Source: Nematostella vectensis
Taxonomy: Eukaryota; Cnidaria; Anthozoa; Actiniaria; Edwardsiidae
DNA: 64,000 nucleotides
Direction of reading: 5' to 3'
Assembly (NCBI RefSeq): GCF_932526225.1
Contig: NC_064037.1
Span: 744,001-808,000 of the forward strand
Shown: positions 54,020-64,000 of the stretch, piece by piece
Layout: each line of letters starts with the position of its first letter
Numbering within the stretch: position 1 is the stretch's first letter
Notes under the pieces: model-generated
Told to the model about the DNA's origin: nothing
Databases searched by the model: none
The model's input: only the letters and a program-made list of their open reading frames with translations
Translations under genes and position numbers: made by a program

Positions 54020-57000
54020 ATATCGATACTTAATTATACTGTTCTTGGTGTGTCATGACATAAAAAGAAGGTATAGGGACATTTTTATGTACTCTCAGCA
54101 TCTTTGATGTGCTCATGCTTTGTTCAGGATCCTGTACATATTTTATGCACACAAGAACTAACTAGATTCCTTGGATAACTTGATTAAGTAGATTCTAACA
54201 TAGAGCATAGCGCTCGATAGATTGATATACCTTTTTTTCCGAGTATACTGTTTTATTTTTCCTAATGTTACTTTTTGGAATTTACATTCGGAAAAAAAAT
54301 TATCGATTGTAACCTTTTGGAGGTTACACTCGTAAAACAAATTCCCGAATGTAACCCTGAAGCTTTTCCCGAATGTAACCTCCAGTCCGATGGTGACTTT
54401 GCTTGGGATAGTTTACGATACCAATAGTATTAAAAGTAATTTTCATTACAATTCCCTTCAGCAATGCCACGTTAGTCTTTCGTTGCGGGCACTTGACTAC
54501 TAACGCAGCGACTCGGGTTCGATTCCCGCTGATAGCCTTTTTTTTTATTTATTTATTTTTTTTTTAATATCGATACTTAATTATACTGTTCTTGATGTGT
54601 CATGACATAAAAAGAAGGTATAGGGATATTTTTATGTACTCTCAGCATCTTTGATGTGCTCATGCTTTGTTCAGGATCCTGTACATATTTTATGCACACA
54701 AGAACTAACTAGATTCCTTGGATAACTTGATTAAGTAGATTCTAACATAGAGCATAGCGCTCGATAGATTGATATACCTTTTTTTCCGAGTATACTGTTT
54801 TATTTTTCCTAATGTTACTTTTTGGAATTTACATTCGGAAAAAAAATTATCGATTGTAACCTTTTGGAGGTTACACTCGTAAAACAAATTCCCAAATGTA
54901 ACCCTGAAGCTTTTCCCGAATGTAACCTCCAGTCCGATGGTGACTTTGCTTGGGATAGTTTACGATACCAATAGTATTAAAAGTAATTTTCATTACAATT
55001 CCCTTCAGCAATGCCACGTTAGTCTTTCGTTGCGGGCACTTGACTACTAACGCAGCGACCCGGGTTCGATTCCCGCTGATAGCCTATTTTTTTTTCTTTA
55101 CTTTTTTTTCAAATATTGATCCTTAATTATACTGTTCTTGGTGTGTCATGACATAAAAAGAAGGTATAGGGACATTTTTATGTACTCTCAGCATCTTTGA
55201 TGTGCTCATGCTTTGTTCAGGATCCTGTACATATTTTATGCACACAAGAACTAACTAGATTCCTTGGATAACTTGATTAAGTAGATTCTAACATAGAGCA
55301 TAGCGCTCGATAGATTGATATACCTTTTTTTCCGAGTATACTGTTTTATTTTTCCTAATGTTACTTTTTGGAATTTACATTCGGAAAAAAAAATTATCGA
55401 TTGTAACCTTTTGGAGGTTACACTCGTAAAACAAATTCCCGAATGTAACCCTGAAGCTTTTCCCGAATGTAACCTCCAGTCCGATGGTGACTTTGCTTGG
55501 GATAGTTTACGATACCAATAGTATTAAAAGTAATTTTCATTACAATTCCCTTCAGCAATGCCACGTTAGTCTTTCGTTGCGGGCACTTGACTACTAACGC
55601 AGCGACTCGGGTTCGATTCCCGCCAATAGCCTATTTTTTTTTTCTTTATTTTTTTTTTTTTAATATCGATACTTAATTATACTGTTCTTGGTGTGTCATG
55701 ACATAAAAAGAAGGTATAGGGACATTTTTATGTACTCTCAGCATCTTTGATGTGCTCTTGCTTTGTTCAGGATCCTGTACATATTTTATGCACACAAGAA
55801 CTAACTAGATTCCTTGGATAACTTGATTAAGTAGATTCTAACATAGAGCATAGCGCTCGATAGATTGATATACCTTTTTTTCCTAGTATACTGTTTTATT
55901 TTTCCTAATGTTACTTTTTGGAATTTACATTCGGAAAAAAAAATATCGATTGTAACCTTTTGGAGGTTACACTCGTAAAACAAATTCCCGAATGTAACAC
56001 TGAAGCTTTTCCCGAATGTAACCTCCAGTCCGATGGTGACTTTTCTTGGGATAGTTTACGATACCAATAGTATTAAAAGTAATTTTCATTACAATTCCCT
56101 TCAGCAATGCCACGTTAGTCTTTCGTTGCGGGCACTTGACTACTAACGCAGCCACCCGGATTCGATTCCCGCTGATAGTCAATTTTTTTTTCTTTATTTT
56201 TTTTCAAATATCGATATTTAATTATACTGTTCTTGGTGTGTCATGACATAAAAAGAAGGTATAGGGACATTTTTATGTACTCTCAGCATCTTTGATGTGC
56301 TCATGCTTTGTTGAGGATCCTGTACATATTTTATGCACACAAGAACTAACTAGATTCCTTGGATAACTTGATTAAGTAGATTCTAACATAGAGCATAGCG
56401 CTCGATAGATTGATATACCTTTTTTTCCGAGTATACTGTTTTATTTTTCCTAATGTTACTTTTTGGAATTTACATTCGGAAAAAAAATTATCGATTGTAA
56501 CCTTTTGGAGGTTACACTCGTAAAACAAATTCCCGAATGTAACCCTGAAGCTTTTCCCGAATGTAACCTCCAGTCCGATGGTGACTTTGCTTGGGATAGT
56601 TTACGATACCAATAGTATTAAAAGTAATTTTCATTACAATTCCCTTCAGCAATGCCACGTTAGTCTTTCGTTGCGGGCACTTGACTACTAACGCAGCGAC
56701 TCGGGTTCGATTCCCGCTGATAGCCTATTTTTTTTCTTTATTTTTTTTTTTTTAATATCGATACTTAATTATACTGTTCTTGGTGTGTCATGACATAAAA
56801 AGAAGGTATAGGGACATTTTTATGTACTCTCAGCATCTTTGATGTGCTCATGCTTTGTTCAGGATCCTGTACATATTTTATGCACACAAGAACTAACTAG
56901 ATTCCTTGGATAACTTGATTAAGTAGATTATAACATAGAGCATAGCGCTCGATAGATTGATATACCTTTTTTTCCGAGTATACTGTTTTATTTTTCCTAA

Positions 57001-60000
57001 TGTTACTTTTTGGAATTTACATTCGGAAAAAAAAATTATCGATTGTAACCTTTTGGAGGTTACACTCGTAAAACAAATTCCCGAATGTAACCCTGAAGCT
57101 TTTCCCGAATGTAACCTCCAGTCCGATGGTGACTTTGCTTGGGATAGTTTACGATACCAATAGTATTAAAAGTAATTTTCATTACAATTCCCTTCAGCAA
57201 TGCCACGTTAGTCTTTCGTTGCGGGCACTTGACTACTAACGCATCGACCCGGGTTCGATTCCCGCTGATAGCCTATTTTTTTTTTCTTTATTTTTATTTT
57301 TTAAATATCGATACTTAATTATACTGTTCTTGGTGTGTCATGACATAAAAAGAAGGTATAGGGATATTTTTATGTACTCTCAGCATCTTTGATGTGCTCA
57401 TGCCTTGTTCAGGATCCTGTACATATTTTATGCACACAAGAACTAACTAGATTCCTTGGATAACTTGATTAAGTAGATTCTAACATAGAGCATAGCGCTC
57501 GATAGATTGATATACCTTTTTTTCCGAGTATACTGTTTTATTTTTCCTAATGTTACTTTTTGGAATTTACATTCGGAAAAAAAATTATCGATTGTAACCT
57601 TTTGGAGGTTACACTCGTAAAACAAATTCCCGAATGTAACCCTGAAGCTTTTCCCGAATGTAACCTCCAGTCCGATGGTGACTTTGCTTGGGATAGTTTA
57701 CGATACCAATAGTATTAAAAGTAATTTTCATTACAATTCCCTTCAGCAATGCCACGTTAGTCTTTCGTTGCGGGCACTTGACTACTAACGCAGCGACTCG
57801 GGTTCGATTCCCGCTGATAGCCTTTTTTTTTATTTATTTATTTTCTTTTAATATCGATACTTAATTATACTGTTCTTGGTGTGTCATGACATAAAAAGAA
57901 GGTATAGGGATATTTTTATGTACTCTCAGCATCCTTGATGTGCTCATGCTTTGTTCAGGATCATGTACATATTTTATGCACACAAGAACTAACTAGATTC
58001 CTTGGATAACTTTATTAAGTAGATTCTAACATAGAGCATAGCGCTCGATAGATTGATATACCTTTTTTTCCGAGTATACTGTTTTATTTTTCCTAATGTT
58101 ACTTTTTGGAATTTACATTCGGAAAAAAAAATTATCGATTGTAACCTTTTGGAGGTTACACTCGTAAAACAAATTCCCGAATGTAACCCTGAAGCTTTTC
58201 CCGAATGTAACCTCCAGTCCGATGGTGACTTTGCTTGGGATAGTTTACGATACCAATAGTATTAAAAGTAATTTTCATTACAATTCCCTTCAGCAATGCC
58301 ACGTTAGTCTTTCGTTGCGGGCACTTGACTACTGACGCAGCTACCCGGGTTCGATTCCCGCTAATAGCCTATTTTTTTTTTTTTTTCAAATATCGATACT
58401 TAATTATACTGTTCTTGGTGTGTCATGACATAAAAAGAAGGTATAGGGACATTTTTATGTACTCTCAGCATCTTTGATGTGCTCATGCTTTGTTCAGGAT
58501 CCTGTACATATTTTATGCACACAAGAACTAACTAGATTCCTTGGATAACTTGATTAAGTAGATTCTAACATAGAGCATAGCGCTCGATAGATTGATATAC
58601 CTTTTTTTCCGAGTATACTGTTTTATTTTTCCTAATGTTACTTTTTGGAATTTACATTCGGAAAAAAAATTATCGATTGTAACCTTTTGAAGGTTACACT
58701 CGTAAAACAAATTCCCGAATGTAACCCTGAAGCTTTTCCCGAATGTAACCTCCAGTCCGATGGTGACTTTGCTTGGGATAGTTTACGATACCAATAGTAT
58801 TTAAAGTAATTTTCATTACAATTCCCTTCAGCAATGCCACGTTAGTCTTTCGTTGCGGGCACTTGACTACTAACGCAGCGACTCGGGTTCTATTCCCGCT
58901 GATAGCCTATTTTTTTTTCTTTATTTTTTTGTTTTAATATCGATACTTAATTATACTGTTCTTGATGTGTCATGACATAAAAAGAAGGTATAGGGATATT
59001 TTTATGTACTCTCAGCATCTTTGATGTGCTCATGCTTTGTTCAGGATCCTGTACATATTTTATGCACACAAGAACTAACTAGATTCCTTGGATAACTTGA
59101 TTAAGTAGATTCTAACATAGAACATAGCGCTCGATAGATTGATATACCTTTTTTTCCGAGTATACTGTTTTATTTTTCCTAATGTTACTTTTTGGAATTT
59201 ACATTCGGAAAAAAAATTATCGATTGTAACCTTTTGGAGGTTACACTCGTAAAACAAATTCCCAAATGTAACCCTGAAGCTTTTCCCGAATGTAACCTCC
59301 AGTCCGATGGTGACTTTGCTTGGGATAGTTTACGATACCAATAGTATTAAAAGTAATTTTCATTACAATTCCCTTCAGCAATGCCACGTAAGTCTTTCGT
59401 TGCGGGCACTTGACTACTAACGCAGCGACCCGGGTTCAATTCCCGCTGATAGCCTATTTTTTTTTCTTTACTTTTTTTTTCAAATATTGATACTTAATTA
59501 TACTGTTCTTGGTGTGTCATGACATAAAAAGAAGGTATAGGGACATTTTTATGTACTCTCAGCATCTTTGATGTGCTCATGCTTTGTTGAGGATCCTGTA
59601 CATATTTTATGCACACAAGAACTAACTAGATTCCTTGGATAACTTGATTAAGTAGATTCTAACATAGAGCATAGCGCTCGATAGATTGATATACCTTTTT
59701 TTCCGAGTTTACTGTTTTATTTTTCCTAATGTTACTTTTTGGAATTTACATTCGGAAAAAAAAATTATCGATTGTAACCTTTTGGAGGTTACACTCGTAA
59801 AACAAATTCCCGAATGTAACCCTGAAGCTTTTCCCGAATGTAACCTCCAGTCCGATGGTGACTTTGCTTGGGATAGTTTACGATACCAATAGTATTAAAA
59901 GTAATTTTCATTACAATTCCCTTCAGCAATGCCACGTTAGTCTTTCGTTGCGGGCACTTGACTACTAACGCAGCGACTCCGGTACGATTTCCGCCAATAG

Positions 60001-62709
60001 CCTATTTTTTTTTTTTTTAATATCGATACTTAATTATACTGTTCTTGGTGTGTCATGACATAAAAAGAAGGTATAGGGATATTTTTATGTACTCTCAGCA
60101 TCTTTGATGTGCTTATGCCTTGTTCAGGATCCTGTACATATTTTATGCACACAAGAACTAACTAGATTCCTTGGATAACTTGATTAAGTAGATTCTAACA
60201 TAGAGCATAGCGCTCGATAGATTGATATACCTTTTTTTCCGAGTATACTGTTTTATTTTTCCTAATGTTACTTTTTGGAATTTACATTCGGAAAAAAAAT
60301 TATCGATTGTAACCTTTTGGAGGTTACACTCGTAAAACAAATTCCCGAATGTAACCCTGAAGCTTTTCCCGAATGTAACCTCCAGTCCGATGGTGACTTT
60401 GCTTGGGATAGTTTACGATACCAATAGTATTAAAAGTAATTTTCATTACAATTCCCTTCAGCAATGCCACGTTAGTCTTTCGTTGCGGGCACTTGACTAC
60501 TAACGCAGCGACTCGGGTTCGATTCCCGCTCATAGCCTTTTTTTTATTTATTTATTTATTTTTAATATCGATACTTAATTATACTGTTCTTGGTGTGTCA
60601 TGACATAAAAAGAAGGTATAGGGATATTTTTATGTACTCTCAGCATCTTTGATGTGCTCATGCTTTGTTCAGGATCCTGTACATATTTTATGCACACAAG
60701 AACTAACTAGATTCCTTGGATAACTTTATTAAGTAGATTCTAACATAGAGCATAGCGCTCGATAGATTGATATACCTTTTTTTCCGAGTATACTGTTTTA
60801 TTTTTCCTAATGTTACTTTTTGGAATTTACATTCGGAAAAAAAATTATCGATTGTAACCTTTTGGAGGTTACACTCGTAAAACAAATTCCCGAATGTAAC
60901 CCTGAAGCTTTTCCCGAATGTAACCTCCAGTCCGATGGTGACTTTGCTTGGGATAGTTTACGATACCAATAGTATTAAAAGTAATTTTCATTACAATTCC
61001 CTTCAGCAATGCCACGTTAGTCTTTCGTTGCGGGCACTTGACTACTAACGCAGCGACTCGGGTTCGATTCCCGCTGATAGCCTTTTTTTTATTTATTTTT
61101 TTTTTTTTAATATCGATACTTAATTATACTGTTCTTGGTGTGTCATGACATAAAAAGAAGGTATAGGGATATTTTTATGTACTCTCAGCATCTTTGATGT
61201 GCTCATGCTTTGTTCAGGATCATGTACATATTTTATGCACACAAGAACTAACTAGATTCCTTGGATAACTTTATTAAGTAGATTCTAACATAGAGCATAG
61301 CGCTCGATAGATTGATATACCTTTTTTTCCGAGTATACTGTTTTATTTTTCCTAATGTTACTTTTTGGAATTTACATTCGGAAAAAAAAATTATCGATTG
61401 TAACCTTTTGGAGGTTACACTCGTAAAACAAATTCCCGAATGTAACCCTGAAGCTTTTCCCGAATGTAACCTCCAGTCCGATGGTGACTTTGCTTGGGAT
61501 AGTTTACGATACCAATAGTATTAAAAGTAATTTTCATTACAATTCCCTTCAGCAATGCCACGTTAGTCTTTCGTTGCGGGCACTTGACTACTGACGCAGC
61601 TACCCGGGTTCGATTCCCGCTAATAGCCTATTTTTTTTTTTTTTCAAATATCGATACTTAATTATACTGTTCTTGGTGTGTCATGACATAAAAAGAAGGT
61701 ATAGGGACATTTGTATGTACTCTCAGCATCTTTGATGTGCTCATGCTTTGTTCAGGATCCTGTACATATTTTATGCACACAAGAACTAACTAGATTCCTT
61801 GGATAACTTGATTAAGTAGATTCTAACATAGAGCATAGCGCTCGATAGATTGATATACCTTTTTTTCCGAGTATACTGTTTTATTTTTCCTAATGTTACT
61901 TTTTGGAATTTACATTCGGAAAAAAAAATTATCGATTGTAACCTTTTGGAGGTTACACTCGTAAAACAAATTCCCGAATGTAACCCTGAAGCTTTTCCCG
62001 AATGTAACCTCCAGTCCGATGGTGACTTTGCTTGGGATAGTTTACGATACCAATAGTATTAAAAGTAATTTTCATTACAATTCCCTTCAGCAATGCCACG
62101 TTAGTCTTTTGTTGCGGGCACTTGACTACTAACGCAGCGACTCGGGTACGATTTCCGCCAATAGCCTATTTTTTTTTTTTTTTTTAATATCGATACTTAA
62201 ATATACTGTTCTTGGTGTGTCATGACATAAAAAGAAGGTATAGGGATATTTTTATGTACTCTCAGCATCTTTGATGTGCTTATGCCTTTTTCAGGATCCT
62301 GTACATATTTTATGCACACAAGAACTAACTAGATTCCTTGGATAACTTGATTAAGTAGATTCTAACATAGAGCATAGCGCTCGATAGATTGATATACCTT
62401 TTTTTCCGAGTATACTGTTTTATTTTTCCTAATGTTACTTTTTGGAATTTACATTCGGAAAAAAAATTATCGATTGTAACCTTTTGGAGGTTACACTCGT
62501 AAAACAAATTCCCGAATGTAACCCTGAAGCTTTTCCCGAATGTAACCTCCAGTCCGATGGTGACTTTGCTTGGGATAGTTTACGATACCAATAGTATTAA
62601 AAGTAATTTTCATTACAATTCCCTTCAGCAATGCCACGTTAGTCTTTCGTTGCGGGCACTTGACTACTAACGCAGCGACTCGGGTTCGATTCCAGCTCAT
62701 AGCCTTTTT

Positions 62710-62733
62710 TTTATTTATTTATTTTTATTTTTT
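62710..62733 (+). repeat. ATTT microsatellite in a class B linker
   Basis: Many class B linkers contain two to four ATTT units (for example 14203-14213, 16379-16397, 54547-54557, 62710-62733). Class A linkers instead have a single CTTTA or ACTTTC inside the T-run. The linker is thus the fastest changing part of the monomer. Confidence 0.7.
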
Positions 62734-63824
62734 AAATATCGATACTTAATTATACTGTTCTTGGTGTGTCATGACATAAAAAGAAGGTATAGGGATATTT
62801 TTTTGTACTCTCAGCATCTTTGATGTGCTCATGCTTTGTTCAGGATCCTGTACATATTTTATGCACACAAGAACTAACTAGATTCCTTGGATAACTTGAT
62901 TAAGTACATTCTAACATAGAGCATAGCGCTCGATAGATTGATATACCTTTTTCCCGAGTATACTGTTTTATTTTTCCTAATGTTACTTTTTGGAATTTAC
63001 ATTCGGAAAAAAAATTATCGATTGTAACTTTTTGGAGGTTACACTCGTAAAACAAATTCCCGAATGTAACACTGAAGCTTTTCCCGAATGTAACCTCCAG
63101 TCCGATGGTGACTTTTCTTGGGATAGTTTACGATACCAATAGTATTAAAAGTAATTTTCATTACAATTCCCTTCAGCAATGCCACGTTAGTCTTTCGTTG
63201 CGGGCACTTGACTACTAACGCAGCCACCCGGATTCGATTCCCGCTGATAGTCAATTTTTTTTTCTTTATTTTTTTTCAAATATCGATATTTAATTATACT
63301 GTTCTTGGTGTGTCATGACATAAAAAGAAGGTATAGGGACATTTTTATGTACTCTCAGCATCTTTGATGTGCTCATGCTTTGTTCAGGATCCTGTACATA
63401 TTTTATGCACACAAGAACTAACTAGATTCCTTGGATAACTTGATTAAGTAGATTCTAACATAGAGCATAGCGCTCGATAGATTGATATACCTTTTTTTCC
63501 GAGTATACTGTTTTATTTTTCCTAATGTTACTTTTTGGAATTTACATTCGGAAAAAAAAATTATCGATTGTAACCTTTTGGAGGTTACACTCGTAAAACA
63601 AATTCCCGAATGTAACCCTGAAGCTTTTCCCGAATGTAACCTCCAGTCCGATGGTGACTTTGCTTGGGATAGTTTACGATACCAATAGTATTAAAAGTAA
63701 TTTTCATTACAATTCCCTTCAGCAATGCCACGTTAGTCTTTCGTTGCGGGCACTTGACTACTAACGCAGCGACTAGGGTTCGATTCCCGCTGATAGCCTT
63801 TTTTTTATTTATTTATTTTTTTTA

Positions 63825-64000
63825 ATATCGATACTTAATTATACTGTTCTTGGTGTGTCATGACATAAAAAGAAGGTATAGGGATATTTTTATGTACTCT
63901 CAGCATCTTTGATGTGCTCATGCTTTGTTCAGGATCATGTACATATTTTATGCACACAAGAACTAACTAGATTCCTTGGATAACTTTATTAAGTAGATTC
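63825..64000. repeat. Partial monomer at the right edge
   Basis: The first 176 bases of a class B monomer with gggatatt, GGATCATG and ctttattaag, closest by variants to the copies starting at 57851 and 61110. The array clearly continues beyond the window. Confidence 0.95.

Larger units (their letters stand above)
45302..63824. repeat. Class B block 2 (34 monomers)
   Basis: Monomers starting 45302 to 63280. The first part repeats 13130-21853. From 54020 on, the order is reshuffled: 56755-59483 resembles 45302-48028 (offset about 11.46 kb), 60020-62186 resembles 48029-50200 (offset about 11.99 kb), and the pair 55663/56208 resembles 62736/63280 (13 monomers apart). All but a few linkers are of the ATTTATTT, pure-T or CTTTA type with taatatcg. 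Confidence 0.8.
1..64000. repeat. Satellite array, ~545-bp monomer, about 117 tandem copies
   Basis: Every part of the window belongs to one tandem repeat in one orientation. Monomer starts (first base of atatcgatac or its variant) include 17, 565, 1111, 1658, 2203, 2750, 3296, 3844, 4393, 4937, 5483, 6031, 6575, 7122, 7666, 8212, 8759, 9306, 9853, 10397, 10943, 11487, 12036, 12581, 13130 and so on to 63280 and 63825. Mean period is 545.4 bp, range 536-553. Neighbouring copies differ by a few substitutions plus length changes in the T-rich linker and an A-run near offset 270. No unique gene, transposase or long open frame interrupts it. GGATCC, AAGCTT and ATCGAT occur in most monomers, so digestion should give a clear ladder. 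I do not recognise the family by name. Confidence 0.98.

Noticed and set aside
1-64000. CRISPR array
   Set aside because: The period is about 545 bp and the whole unit is conserved; there are no short repeats with unique spacers and no cas genes.
1-64000. Mobile element with transposase, integrase or terminal repeats
   Set aside because: No open frame exceeds about 79 codons and no terminal-repeat structure bounds any segment.

Overview
The whole 64 kb window is one head-to-tail satellite DNA array. I see no conventional protein gene in it and no unique-sequence island. Using the conserved 'atatcgatac' just after the T-rich linker as the monomer start, I count 117 complete monomers (17 to 63824), a 16-base fragment on the left and a 176-base fragment on the right. 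Mean length is 545.4 bp (63808/117) and the range is 536-553 bp. Almost all length change lies in the T-rich linker and in one internal A-run. All monomers are in the same orientation.

The architecture (kilobase-scale uniform satellite, a tRNA-like module with Pol III-type boxes, nested higher-order duplications) points to a eukaryotic nuclear genome, in pericentromeric, subtelomeric or other heterochromatin. One monomer counted by hand is 36% G+C with about 20 CpG (observed/expected near 1.1), so CpG is not depleted. That fits an invertebrate or other lineage with little germline CpG methylation better than a vertebrate, but I cannot name the organism.

Each monomer has the same parts, with offsets from its start: (1) a 5' segment with a decayed 17-bp palindrome next to GGATCC (about 115-131); (2) a central inverted-repeat cluster built on the motif cccgaatgtaacc and its complement, including an 8-bp hairpin (about 289-309); (3) a small GTAAT/ATTAC hairpin (about 417-430); (4) a degenerate tRNA-like module with an A-box-like element, a near-perfect B box (GGTTCGATTCC) and a T-arm (about 447-518); (5) a T-run that could end Pol III transcription and also forms the variable linker.

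Layout: two mosaic classes of monomer alternate. Class A fills 17-13129, 21854-36034 and 37662-45301. Class B fills 13130-21853, 36035-37117 and 45302-64000. On top of this are large internal duplications: 10397-21853 recurs at 42569-54019 (59 monomers away), 28940-37117 recurs at 37662-46395 with one-monomer gains and losses, and 1111-5482 recurs in expanded form at 21854-27851. A chimeric monomer at 37118-37661 looks like the junction of the 16-monomer duplication. The open reading frames (60-79 codons) are by-products of the repeat. The most interesting feature is a Pol III-like promoter and terminator module repeated about 117 times.
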